Below are positions 19,490 through 30,680 of a DNA stretch of 64,000 bases, in pieces. The notes beneath the pieces were generated by a model. The model saw only the letters and a list, made by a program, of their open reading frames with translations, was not told the origin of the DNA and ran no database searches. Source of the DNA: Phytophthora hibernalis (taxonomy: Eukaryota; Oomycota; Peronosporomycetes; Peronosporales; Peronosporaceae); assembly GCA_012656075.1 (NCBI GenBank), contig JAAKBF010000171.1:930001-994000 (forward strand). The letters run 5' to 3'. The position numbers and the translations under genes were made by a program. Positions within the stretch are counted from its first letter, which is position 1. Each line of letters starts with the position of its first letter.

Positions 19490-20400
19490 TGTACATGAAG
19501 CCGCTGAGTCTGATAACCGCAACTGGGTATTTTAGACGGACCCGTGGATGCTGTTTGGGTTGAGAACATGAATACAGTGTTGGACGACAAGAAAACATTA
19601 TGTTTGTTGAACAGTGAGCGAATCACACTGCCCCAATACTACCTGATCTTCGTGTGGCCTCGCCGGCTACTTTTTAGCCGTTATGGTATGGTGTATATGG
19701 AGCAAGTGCACGTTGGCTTGACATCCTTGGCGCGAACCTGGAAAGTGACGACTTTGGAACCAATTCTACCGACCTATCCAGACCTGTGTGATATGCTTCT
19801 TTTTGCTGATAGAGATTCATGTTCCTGTGGCGATTGAGTTTGTCCGTGAAAACTGCAGAGAAAAGGTGCCTATCAACAATGACGAGATGTCTCAATCTCC
19901 TAGCGTCCTGTCTCGCTAGCGGTGCTGTGCAAACCGCATGTATTTTGTAAACGCTGTTACGTGGTCTGTTGGAGCAAACATTGACAACGCTCCGCGTCCA
20001 AAATTCAATGACTTCTCTGTGGACAAACGATGAGTTGCTCGGAGCAAACCAACCCTCGCAATCTAAACGAGTAGTTCGAGCTGAAGCTGGCCAAAAGCGC
20101 AAGAACTTGCTGGGCCCGCCTATGAGAAAGTCCATGCTATTCTATGTGGACGCTATAAATATGCCGGCACTCGAAATCTATGGCGCACATCCTCCAAACG
20201 AGTTGTTGCGGCAGGTTATCGACCAAGGTGGTTTCTACGACAAATACCAAATATTCTTTGAAAATGTGAAAGATGTGGTGTTTACCGCTCCTCCTGGTCG
20301 CCGTGAAGAAACCCCGCGTCTGATGCGTCATTTCCACATGATTTGGATCCCGAATCTCGCTAGTGAAGTTATGCAACAGATCTGTCAATTTTCGGTGGTT
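19490..20400 (+). pseudogene. Dynein heavy chain fragment (AAA2-AAA3 region), broken
   Basis: The AAA2 segment is unmistakable: DGPVDAVWVENMNTVLDD (about 19529-19585), then RYGMVYMEQ (about 19679-19705). A frameshift leads to VAIEFVRENCREKVP (about 19831-19875), then FVNAVTWSVGANIDNAPRP (about 19945-20000), then the AAA3 core: RKNLLGPP, INMPALEIYGAHPPNELLRQ (about 20155-20212), VIDQGGFYD, VKDVVF, TPRLMRHFHMIWIPNL. The P-loop expected before the AAA3 part is missing, and there are at least three frame changes and stops. A full dynein heavy chain has over 4000 residues, so this is about 6% of the gene: a duplicated or relic fragment. Ancestral role: axonemal or cytoplasmic motor ATPase. Confidence 0.85.
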
Positions 20401-20415
20401 TCCTCGGTGAGGCGT

Positions 20416-20452
20416 TGCCTGCGATGGCACATAATTTGTGCCATCGCAGGCA
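20416..20452. repeat. Perfect 16-bp inverted repeat with 5-base loop
   Basis: TGCCTGCGATGGCACA (20416-20431), loop TAATT, exact complement to 20452. Lies at the point where dynein similarity ends. Confidence 0.9.
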
Positions 20453-20823
20453 CATTACATGTGTGGACTCACGATAGGTGCTGTCATAATATGACACATG
20501 TAGCATCCCGGTCAAGCCGTTTAAATGCTTTTATGGAGACGGTTTTGCCCTTAATACGTTGCCATACACTTGACGGCTAGCTCTGAGTCAGCAACTCCTG
20601 CCAGCGTGTGCGTATACATGTAATACCGGCAGTACTTTGTATTTTAATGCGCTCGACACGCGCAATATCTAATACCGCATACGTTACGTACTGTCCCTAG
20701 TTGAGGTGAACGTTACACACTCGGATCCTCTGACTGACTGATTTTTTCAGAGAATACTGTCGTAATGTGGCACGACGGTAGCAAAGCCGATGTGGGCCAC
20801 ACAACCTGCCGCCACAGGCAACA
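20453..20823. other. Spacer up to element 2
   Basis: No gene recognised. Confidence 0.4.
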
Positions 20824-20828
20824 TCCAC

Positions 20829-21248
20829 TGTGACGGGGGTCACACGTACCTTAGCTTTAGAGGAAGCGTTAACGCGGTAACCACAACAGACGCCTGGCGT
20901 TCCTGCTGTAAGCTTGCAAAGGCCTGGCCTTCCTGTCCAATATGGTACCGAGTACCAATTGACTTGCGAACTTCCGGGTTAGAGTTAAACTGACTTATAT
21001 TAAGAACACTGTTGTAGTTCTAACTACTACTAACTATCTGCATACTGAATCCCTGTCTAATCTGATCTGTCCAAATAGGGTCCACCCATTTGATGTACTG
21101 CTTTAATACAACTGAAGTACTGCTTAAGTCCAACTGAAGTATTACTTATGTTCTTGACGTGCCGCACACTACGCGTGTGGCGGACACCAATGGTGTGGAC
21201 CACACCACAGAGAACAATGGTCGCCTCCTGTCAAGTGGCCCCATTACA
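20829..21248 (-). repeat. 3' LTR of element 2
   Basis: 420 bp, TGTGAC...TTACA on the plus strand. It starts with the hairpin TGTGAC-GGGG-GTCACA, which is the 3' end of the LTR in element orientation, and carries TGGTGTGG-A-CCACACCA at 21190-21206. Compared with the other copy it differs at about eight sites. Confidence 0.95.
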
Positions 21249-21394
21249 TTACCAAACGGGAACCACCTTGTCCCAGGGAGAAATTCAGCGAACTGCGCAG
21301 GCGACGCCTCATTCCGCAATCCGCACCCGAGCGAACACCCGCCGAGAACCCACGATGCCCACAGCGCACCAGTCCAAGATCAGCACCACTTGCG

Positions 21395-22790
21395 ATGCCA
21401 AAGCGCGCTGACCACAATGCGCTACGCGCCGCCGACACCAAGACCAAGTGAAGAAGCCGCCCCGGCCTCCTAAGAAAGCTTCCAAGAAGCCCGGCGACAA
21501 GGCAACGCCTGCTGCGACCAGATCCCGGTCCAGCAGGAAGCGTACTGAAGTCAAGACAAAACTTCGGACAGCGACGACGAGGCTCACAGAGCTGCTGGCG
21601 ACGACGCTCAAGCTTCCAAAGTCCCGAGGGACAGCGACGAAGCCACTAACGGCGACGGAGATGCTCCCAAAGCTGACGGTGGCAAGGCCTCCGAGGCCGG
21701 CGACGACAACGCGCTCTCGGCGACTGCGAAGCAGACCAGCTCCACACCCAAGGACGCTGCGTCAGCTACCGATCGCAAACTCGAGCCGGTCCCGACAAGT
21801 AATGTGAAGCGCCGGTCGGAGGAGGATGCCTCGGACGAGGTAGACTACAGCGACTCGTATCTGAGTCGGGCGAGGTCAACGACCCAAGCACTTCACCCAA
21901 CCTCACAGAGCAGCAGCGTCGTCTCCATCCGGGGAGTCCTGAAACGCCTCGCAGGGCTGCTGCTGTCGCACGTGCTGCTGTTGCAGCCACCAAGCGGGAA
22001 ACCCAAGTTATCAATAACGTCGGCGACGGTGCTGACGTACCCGAGGAGCTTCTTCAGCCCGAAAACCGCCAGCACCTTCACGATCGCGCCCGCAATGTGA
22101 GGAGGCTGCTGCGCAGCGGCGAACCTCGAAGAGCGATCACGATCCAGCGGCACCTCGAAACAAGGAGCAACTGCTCGCGCTGCGATACTGGCCCGTACGG
22201 ACGTATCGCGAGTATCTTCGATAGAGTCGGGAGTCGGGTAAGACGATGCAGCACTACGACTAGTATTCCGTCGTCCTCCACGACGACACGGGCCTCGCCC
22301 ATCAGTCCAACAAACGCGAGTTCACAGGCGGGATGCATCACTTGGGTACCCCTTGCCCGAGTTCACGGACTCGACCTATCGCATCGCCCGGATGACCCAA
22401 CGGTGCATTCGTTTCCGCATGGTGAAGTCCATCGTGGACGGTCAGTTGCGCAACCGATATTTGGAGCGCTCGAAGCCAACCCCGAGCTTTATCCTCGAGG
22501 ACGTTGTGCAGAAGATCCAGAAGTCATGCAGTCGCACCCGGTAGAACCGTTCAGTGTTTTTGGCGCGGTTAGCGCCGACCGGCTCCAGGGGAGCGGTCAT
22601 AAGCGAACACGATGTCGGCGCGGTCCTCCGAGAGACGGCTACCAACCTCCCACGTGCTTTGATCCTCTAAATAGCCGCGCCACTTCACGAGGTATTGGTA
22701 GTGACCACTACGCCCGCGGCGCCTCAGTCTTATCTCGACATGGAAGTAGAGAGCGCCCTCATTTCTAATCAGTGGGTGCGGGGGGCGTAA
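21395..22790 (+). pseudogene. Antisense accessory ORF of element 2
   Basis: Opposite in polarity to gag-pol, between integrase and 3' LTR. It starts at ATG 21395 (MPKRADHN...), continues as a Lys/Pro-rich segment (KKPPRPPKKASKKPGDK), then an acidic Ala/Asp/Ser-rich segment (frame shifted near 21570) and a helical Arg/Ala-rich part (PRRAAAVARAAVAATKRE, about 21940-21995). Then come RYWPVRTYREYLR (about 22166), FTDSTYRIARMTQRCIRFRM (about 22365-22425) and a final block ending at TAA 22790 (LDMEVESALISNQWVRGA). Stops and frameshifts interrupt it. The composition is protein-like over its full length, whereas the sense strand here is not. Function unknown. Confidence 0.55.
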
Positions 22791-23059
22791 CGGACGCGTC
22801 GACGGATCAGGACGCTACGCGTTAGAGTCGGCGTCGCGCGCTCCAGCGCCTGTTGGCTATTCTGATCACACGAAGCTCGTGACTGCCGTGGAGGGTTGCC
22901 AACTGACGTAGTGGCCCTGCGAGGGTCTCTGCACGCCAGCGAGGCGCCTGTGAATCATTTGGCTCTAAGCATCACTCATATCGGACGCAGTGCGGGTGAT
23001 CGCCAGCGGCAGCTCGATCGTCTGAGCGAGGAACTTCGACACGCGCTCTATCGATGCTT

Positions 23060-24684
23060 CTAGAGCGAGAGGGCTGTCGCGAATGACCGTGCGAGCTTCA
23101 GAAGCACTTTGGATGGCTCCGTGACCTCTGCACTCGCGTCGAGGCGGTGGAGAGCCGTGCTCCTACGACTGCTCCACCCCAGCGGCTGCTCCACCTGTTC
23201 CGACTGTGATGCAGATGATGGCGAACGCCTTTCGTTACCTCGCGAATCCGTCGGACTCTCGGATTCATTCGTCTCGGCCTGGTGATAGTGCTTGAGAAGG
23301 CCCACGTAGAAGGTCAGGTGCGTGGCGATATCCGACGGCAGGTCGAACGTGTACACGTTTCCGTGAACCCCAAAGACCGTGAACGGCCCTACGAACCTTG
23401 GACGAAGATTGATACAGCCCACAGTAGTGACCGCCTGCATAGGGAGATTTTTAGCGTTTAATATGACCTGTTCCCCATGTTTAAACACGTTCACGCTCCT
23501 CCGCCCACGACGATCACTGTTTTCCTTCTGTGTGTCTTGAGCAGCAGCCATAGCGTCCCGGACGCGTTGCCTTACGGCTTCACCAGTCTCGATGAGCGCC
23601 AACAGATTCCGTTTGACGGACGAACGCAGGCCTTTAAGGTCCCGCGGATCTTCGGAGTCAGTCTCCCCACCCAAATTAGAAGCCGGAAATAACGACAGCG
23701 GCGTACGCGGATGACGCAGCCCGTTAACGTAGAATGGGGTAAAACCCGTCGCCGAATGCACCGTATTGTTCAGCGCGAACTCCACCTGCAGAAGCAGCGT
23801 GCTCCACTTCGTGGGTTCTTCGGCGCAGACGCTGCGCAACGCATCTTCTAACACGCGATTCACCAGCTCGGTTTGACCGTCTGTCTGCGGATGATCCGCC
23901 GTAGACATGTCAATCTCGTTCCGAGGAGACGGAACAAGTGTTTCCAGAAGTGTGAGACGAAGCGGGGATCCCGATCACTCACGAACGCTTCCGGAAGACC
24001 ATTATGCCGAAAGCCATTGCCGACAAAGCGTTGAGCCGCTTGTGGCGCCGTCACACTCTTCTTCGCCGCGGCTAGCCGCACCATCTTGCTGAGGCGGCAA
24101 ACGAAGACCAAAACGCCAATGTGGCCGCGCGCGTTCACCGGAAGCTCGAAGACAAAAGCCATGCTCACCAACTGGCAACAATCGGCCGGCACCGGCAAGA
24201 TCATCAAGGGAGTCGACTACGAGGGAGCGGGTTTCACACGTTGGCACGTCTGCACGTACTTACGCACCCACTTGTACATGTGAGGCCACCAGAAGTTGCG
24301 CGCCACCGATGTGTACACCTTCTCATGTCCAAGATGGCCGCTGAGCGGCGTGTCGTGTCCCACGTAGAGGACGACATGCCGCAAGTCCTCGTCGTTTGGG
24401 ACGACTATACGAGGGTCGTCGCATTTATCGACTTGGTAATAGAGAAGATCATCGGCCAGAGAGTAACGGTGCAACCGCGAGCGCTGCGGCGCAGTTATCT
24501 TCACGGCTGGCTTTGGCGTACCGAGTGCCTTAACGAGATCAGCCAGATCTTCGTCGTCGGCGTACGCTTCTCGCAGAAGCTCACAGAGTTGGGATTTGAG
24601 GTACGCAACGTGTGCCAGCTCGTAGTCCGGACGTCGGTAAAGTGCGTCCACAAGGACGTTCTGATTTCTTGGCTTGTACGCCAC
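23060..24684 (-). pseudogene. Integrase of element 2
   Basis: The HHCC region (SGHLGHEKVYTSVARNFWWP, KYVQTCQRVKP) lacks one of the two cysteines. The catalytic core is FRHNGLPEAFVSDRDPRF (about 24000-23945), followed in another frame by ADHPQTDGQTELVNRVLED (23893-23837), which carries the Glu region. The C-terminal domain runs to 23060 with FTVFGVHGNVYTFDLPS and LTFYVGLLKHYH. The 282-residue final frame (23908-23060) is intact. Confidence 0.9.
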
Positions 24685-24689
24685 CGTAA

Positions 24690-26120
24690 AGTTATACTCC
24701 GCGAAGAAGGAGAGCTACCTCGCCATGCGTTTGGAGAGGTGATGCAAAGATGTCGCAGTCCGCAAGGACGTATGGTCTGAGTAGATCACAAAGAGTTTAC
24801 TAGCACCCGAAACTTCACCAATGCGTACTTCATAGCGATTACTTCCTTTTCGTGGACAGGGTAGTTCTTCTCTGCCGCCTTGAGTTGGCGAGACTGGAAC
24901 GAGACCACTCGCTCTCTGCCATCGGCATCGAATGGCGAAGTCCGATGCATCGCATACCACACTGAACGGACGATCGTCGTCAAAACCAAGATCGGAGCGC
25001 TCTGCAACCTGCTTTTGATAGACTCAAAAGCTTGCTGAACCTCGTCGTTATACGACCATTCCGTTTCCTTCTTCAGGAGGTTGGTCAATGGCCGCGCCAT
25101 CTCGGCATAATTGGCACTGTACTTGTGCAAGAAGTTGGCTTTGGTCAAGCCACTTGCGTAGATCCTTCTGTGGTACGGGAACCGGTCATTGCGCTATCGC
25201 GCACACCTTCTCTGGATCCGCGCGGATGCCGTCCTTACCCAGGCAACATCACAAGAAGGGAATATATTCGGCACCGAAGATGCACTTGTTGATGCTCGCA
25301 TAAAAGCGATTCTCGCGCATGCACATCAAAACCTCCCGGAGGTGTTCGATGTGAGCCTCGACGGCCGTCTTGTTTTCCGACGCACCACTGTGCACGAAGG
25401 TATCGTCGAACTATGCCTGTTCGAACGCTCGCATCGGCAGAAAACGTTGCGTCACCAGACGATTGAACGTGGCCGACGCCCCTGGAGCATCACGATCCAC
25501 TCCGACAGAATCCCACTGGGAGTTCTCACCGCTGTGAGGGGGACGTCGGACTCGCGCATCAACAGCCATCGACCATGTCGAAGTTAGTGCATCCTGACAT
25601 GTTGTTCAGCAACACGTCCTTCCGAGGATTGGCGTGGACGCCGGTATCGTCGCTGCATTCAACTTGTTGAACGCGTGCACCATGCGCCATTTACCGTTGG
25701 GTTTCTTTACGCAAAACGTAGGGGACGAGTGCGGCGACTTCGACTCGCGTACCATGCCCGCGGCATGCTTGGCTGCGAAGAAGGCGTCGATTACGTCGAC
25801 TTGCTCCTTCGGTAGTGGCAACTGGCGAGTGGTGCAGTTCTTGGTGCCCGGCACCAGGTCGATTTCGTGCCGATCCCCCTGTCTGGAGGCAACACCGACG
25901 GTGGATCATCGCGGACGACATCCAAGAACTCCATCAGAGAGGGTAGTACGGGTCCGACGGGTTCTTCAGGATGGCCGCGCCATTCCGTTTCTGCCTCGAC
26001 GAGGACCGCTCATCTTCAAGCACCTCTGGGTCCATGACCGGAGAGATGCTCAGCTCGACCGAGTCGTTTTAACCGTGGATGAGGAGCATCTCCTCGAACT
26101 CGCCCGCCTTCAGCGAATCC
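24690..26120 (-). pseudogene. Reverse transcriptase and RNase H of element 2
   Basis: RT start: GKWRMVHAFNKLNAATIPAS (about 25705-25645). The catalytic FDD box is in FDDTFVHSGASENK (about 25412-25370), followed by MRENRFYASINKCIFGAEYI. RNase H: KETEWSYNDEVQQAFESIKS (about 25075-25015), VHEKEVIAMKYALVKF (about 24868-24820), YSDHTSLRTATSLHHL (about 24790-24740). Frameshifts separate the blocks. Confidence 0.85.
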
Positions 26121-26649
26121 AATAACTCCACATACGAGAGCTCTTCCAGCACCAGTAGCTAGGCATGGGAGCCAGATTCACGCCTTCCTTGCGTTCTTCC
26201 GTGAGAACACGCCACTGGTGCGGTCATCTTGCCTGAAGGGACTATCCCGAGGTGTGACCTTGCAACGGCTGACCCAGCGTGAGTGTCTTCCAACGTGGGA
26301 GTCCCTGCTCGACCACTCTTCGTTGCGCGAGCACCTGCGCCAGCGACTTGTTCTGCGCGAGCGGAACCAGCTCCGACGCCTTGCGTAGTGGGAGTCCCTG
26401 CTCGACCACATTTCGCTGTGCGAGCTGACCCAGCATCGACGCCTTGATCATCGCCGGATCCACGGACCTGAGCGATGCTCTTGATCTTGAGAGATCCATG
26501 ATCCTCGTCGTGAGACACACACGGAACCTCCGTACATCCCCACATCCAACGAAGGCTCTTGAGCTCTCGAAGATGCAGGGCACGCGGACGGCAACGCCGT
26601 AGACAGTTCGAGAACATCCATAGTACCTTCGATGTGCCGTTCACCGCGT

Positions 26650-27175
26650 GGCATGCGATGCTCGCGGACAAACCCGTCTCAGGAAGAGGGGAGGCATGAC
26701 CCGTCAGGGTTCTGTTGACGAGGGTCTTGTGACTAGCACCGATGGTGCGACTTCTCCAGTCAATCCAAGGCTCGTGCGTTGTCAACCAAGGCATGCCGAG
26801 GAGAATATCGTACCTATCATCCTTGTCAAGGACAATGAACGGCTTGACCGAGTTGAAGTCGTCAAACTTGATGTTCAAGGATAAAAGAACCTTTCGCGTA
26901 GACACGATGGATCCAATCGCCAGAGGAGCCGATACATTGGTATTGTTCTTAGATGCTTCCAAAGCACTAGCATACAATGCACTGGTCCTGGCCACACTGG
27001 ACCTCGTCGCGAAATTGTAGGACGCTTTCGAATCAATCAGGATCGTCAGCGGTTCGTCATACCCTTTAACACTGGCAGTGACGACCACGAGGTTAGACCG
27101 CGCGGCGATCACGGCGAGACACAACAGTGTCGTCCCTGGGACTTGCGCCCCAGGAGGCGGAGGTGGCAGCGCCAC
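26650..27175 (-). pseudogene. Protease of element 2, active site altered
   Basis: Aspartic protease fold region with LTILIDSKASYNFAT where the family has DSGAS, so Gly is replaced by Lys at the active site. The downstream DDRYDILLGMPWLTTHEPWI block is intact. The open frame continues to 26159 through a Ser/Ala/Gly-rich, partly repetitive linker. Confidence 0.8.
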
Positions 27176-27289
27176 CGATCTCTAGGAGGGGCGAAGTCTC
27201 CCAGCAAGGCGTCCCGCACCTACTGGGAGTCGTCGTTTTCCGACCCGGCAGATTCAATCATGTTAAGAGACGGCAGAGCCAGCCTGTCT

Positions 27290-28252
27290 TCAACGAGTTC
27301 GTTGGACAGTTCCGACGGAAGTGATGCATCCTAAGCAACGACCACTCGCGCGTTGGTTACGCTGAGGTTGGGTCGACTCAGCCGACGAGATCTTCATGGG
27401 AGTGGGACCGTCATTGGCCGTATCCGAGCGACCTGCATACCCCTGCGCCGAGCACACGAAATGAGCTTCGAGCATGGCAACGTGCACATCATCGTTGAAC
27501 GTCTTCGGCTGTCTGCGGAAGAAATCCGTCTGGACCTGCCCCGCCGAACGCCGTCCATGACGACCGTCACCTTGACGTCCTCAGAGTGAGGAGCGCCCGC
27601 CATAGCGGCCTTGAGGTTCTGCAGTTCCATGACGTAGTCTTGAAGCGTACGCTTTCCTTGCTTGCAGCGCAAGAAGAGCGAACGATAGCGGTAAGCCCAA
27701 GAGGAATGTCGAACGCAGCTCTTGTTCCATGAACGCCCACGAGGTAAAATACCCCGAGACGACGTCTCTCGTGCCATCACCCATGCGCGTGCACGCCCTC
27801 CTAGATTGGAAAGCGCGAAGGCGACTTGGGCCCTGGACTCGTAGATCTGCCCAACGCTCAGCGCTATCTCGATCTCTCGAATCCTGAAGAACATACTGTC
27901 GGCATTTTTGCCGTCAAGTGTCGACACCGACATCTTGACGGGCTTCGTTGTTCCTTGTCGCATAGCTTACGGAGCAGGACCCGAGGGACTCGCCTGCGCC
28001 GCACTTTGTGCCGCAGCTCGCGTTGTCTGGCGAGCAGCTTCCTTCGTTGCAGCGCTCACATGGGCAACCAGCGACGACACGTACTTGTCAAAGCGGTCCA
28101 CGCGCGCCTCTGTGCTCCACAGGCAGGTTGGGGAATCCAGCGAATGCTGCCTCGCCCTAGAGACTCACCATCTTCTCCAGCGTAGCCCAGTGGGCATACG
28201 AGAGGTGAGGATAGTCCTGCCGGGACGGCCGCCGGCTCCCTGAGTCATCCAT
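27290..28252 (-). pseudogene. gag of element 2
   Basis: ATG at 28252 (MDDSGSRRPSRQDYP...), then a frameshift into the gag core (FFRIREIEIALSVGQIYE, VAFALSNLGGRARAW, QGKRTLQDYVMELQN) and remains of a zinc-knuckle region near 27350. Homologous to gag of element 1 by the ALSNLGG(G/R)A motif. Confidence 0.8.
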
Positions 28253-28317
28253 GCTTAGAGAGATCTTGATTGTAGTGATCCGCACCGGTCGCTGTAGTGA
28301 CTACAAGTGCTACCAGG

Positions 28318-28737
28318 TGTGATGGGGGTCACACGTACCTTAGCTTTAGAGGAAGCGTTAACGCGGTAACCACAACAGATGCCTGGCGTTCCTGCTGTAA
28401 GCTTGCAAAGGCCTGGCCTTCCTGTCCAATATGGTACCGAGTACCAATTGGCTTGCGAACTTCCGGGTTAGAGTTAAACTGACTTATATTAAGAACACTG
28501 TTGTAGTTCTAACTACTACTAACTATCTGCATACTGAATCCCTGTCTAATCTGATCTGTCCAAATAGGGTCCACCCATTTGATGTACTGCTTTAATACAA
28601 CTGAAGTACTGCTTAAGTCCAACTGAAGTATTACTTATGTTCTTGACGTGCCACACACTACGCGTGTGGTGGACCCCAATGGTGTGGACCACACCACAGA
28701 GAACAATGGTCGCCACCTGTCGAGTGGCCCCATTACA
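28318..28737 (-). repeat. 5' LTR of element 2
   Basis: 420 bp, matched to 20829-21248. The terminal hairpin is imperfect here (TGTGAT/GTCACA). The primer site TGGTAGCACTTGTAGTC lies just inside, on the minus strand. Confidence 0.95.
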
Positions 28738-29286
28738 TCCACAAAAATACAGTCATATGCGTCAATTAATATCCTTTGAAACATTATACATAATACGTGT
28801 AATGGAATAAACCATCTGTGTATGTATTGTGGGAATCTATACCTTCCTTTATACTGGGAGGACAGCTTTAGCTGACTGAACAGCCTAACCAATTTTATTG
28901 GTGGGGTCCCTCCAGCGTTTAATTGGCGAATGTCGCCTGAGTCCATATGTCACCGATGCGTATCTTGTGGATGGTGGTGTTCCGAATGTTGTTGGGCGAA
29001 GAAGCTCCATCTATGTACCTTGTTTGACAGTGCGCTATCTTCGTTAAACGATTCACGCAGTCGCTTTGGCCCGAGTAGATTTAGAAGGGCGCCAAGGTTA
29101 CGATTCTCAGGACAAGCTGCGCAAGCAATACTTGCGCATTCATCGTTACCTGCTCGGGTTGTACCCAGTGTGAACGGGACGTTGTATCCATACAGGGTGC
29201 TGCTAGGCTTCTCGGATGTGCTTGTAAACGCATTTTCTCTGGCAAAGACAACAAGATGCAAATGCACCGGTAGGGTAGCCTACCGC

Positions 29287-29325
29287 TTTTCGTGTGCCCC
29301 TACATCCGGTAGGGGCACACGAAAA
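29287..29325. repeat. Perfect 17-bp inverted repeat with 5-base loop
   Basis: TTTTCGTGTGCCCCTAC (29287-29303), loop ATCCG, exact complement 29309-29325. A smaller hairpin on CGGTAGG precedes it. Confidence 0.95.
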
Positions 29326-29653
29326 TTTAAAAATTCAATGAGGCGCGAGCATAATTTAAAAAAGAATCTTAGTCAACTGTCCTCCCAGCCTAATGCTACG
29401 CCTCTAGATAAATTCATAAGCTTATCAGGTGTCCCTTATTGACGCATATTATTCTATCGCTTTGGTCGGGGTATCGACTATTTACACCTTCACTATCTTC
29501 TATTAAAGCTTGGCCTTTGTAAGTGAACCTGTTCTTGTAAACCTGATCATTTTGGAATTAATTATTAGAGAAGTACAGGGCTTTACATACAAATGACAAG
29601 TCAGCTGTTTCGTGTACAATTTTGTGTGGTATTAAATTTAAGCATACACAGTT

Positions 29654-29673
29654 CTCTGGATTTTAATCCAGAG
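29654..29673. repeat. Perfect 9-bp inverted repeat, 2-base loop
   Basis: CTCTGGATT, TT, AATCCAGAG. Confidence 0.9.
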
Positions 29674-30680
29674 CTTGAAGTAAATGGGTTAACCATTAGG
29701 GTTTAGGGTTTGGCACTTCATCGACCCCCAAATTTTGTTACGATTGGAATACGCCTCCTTGTTTGGGGTACGTAGTTTTCCATCACTTAGAGAAAATCTA
29801 CATTTTCATACAAGACAACGAAAACGAAAACACTGGATAGTGTTCGAACAAACAACTACTTCATCAGGGGCTGATGTTACTTTACTGAGTATGGGAATTG
29901 CGTCTCCAGTGCAATACATAGTTCTTTGCCGGGGAACTCTGCAGCAGGAATACAATCCAGAGCTTCTCCGTGTAAAACGCGGCGTTAGTTATTAATTTGG
30001 ACAGGGTTGAGCATCCTGGTAGTGCTTCGTAGAAGCGGTACATGTACAGACAACGAAAAAATACGCCATGCGACAAATCCAGAATTCTGGTCTGATAAAA
30101 ATACAGTTGAGTTATAGCCAACCATGTTGTCCTAAACTCTTGTTTGTAACTAAAAACCAACTGCAAATTACTGAACACAAGGACATTGCCGCCACGCGAG
30201 CATTTGTATTGTATTGTAAACGCGTTTCGCGAGCCGTCTTACCACCGTAGTGGTTCAATTTCCGCATGCGTCGGGCTATCTCTTATTCTCTCTTTGTTCT
30301 CGGCCAGAGGCCATCAAGCGGTACGTTTACAAACGAGAAAGCTGGTCAAGACCCAGCTTACCCTTTCTGTTGATGTTTGGGGCCATCGCTGGATTACACT
30401 CATTTGTATTTCTGATAATACTGTACACAGTAGGTTTAGGTAGGCAATCCCTCAGTAGCTTGAAGCCTTACAGTAATCTTTGTCAAACGAAAATTGACAA
30501 AAACATATGAAAGTGGATAAAGTCACAGTGAGTGTAGCGTAATTTAAAAATAAAAATCGAAACAATAAAATAAAATTCTGAGCACGCATAAATTTCCCTA
30601 TATTTGAAAAAAGAGAAATACCTCCTCTCCCCCGGCCGTCTCTCAACCTTTCATTTTGAAATCCTCCGAAAAGACGAAGC

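Larger units (their letters stand above)
20829..28737 (-). mobile_element. Ty3/gypsy LTR retrotransposon 2, complete insertion, degenerate
   Basis: A 7.9-kb element with two 420-bp LTRs flanked by the 5-base direct repeat TCCAC (20824-20828 and 28738-28742), a clear target-site duplication. gag-pol runs on the minus strand from 28252 down to 23060. About eight differences, mostly transitions, separate the LTRs (roughly 98% identical). The primer site is the same as in element 1. Integrase ends without a recognisable chromodomain. A plus-strand (antisense) ORF occupies 21395-22790. Confidence 0.95.
28743..30680. other. A+T-rich intergenic region with hairpins
   Basis: No coding region of known family. 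Minus-strand frames near 29882-30178 are unassigned. Contains the inverted repeats at 29287-29325 and 29654-29673 and two TTTAGGG units at about 29696-29712. Confidence 0.4.

Noticed and set aside
29696..29712. Two units of TTTAGGG, the oomycete telomere repeat
   Set aside because: Only two units in A+T-rich DNA; easily chance, and no longer array nearby.
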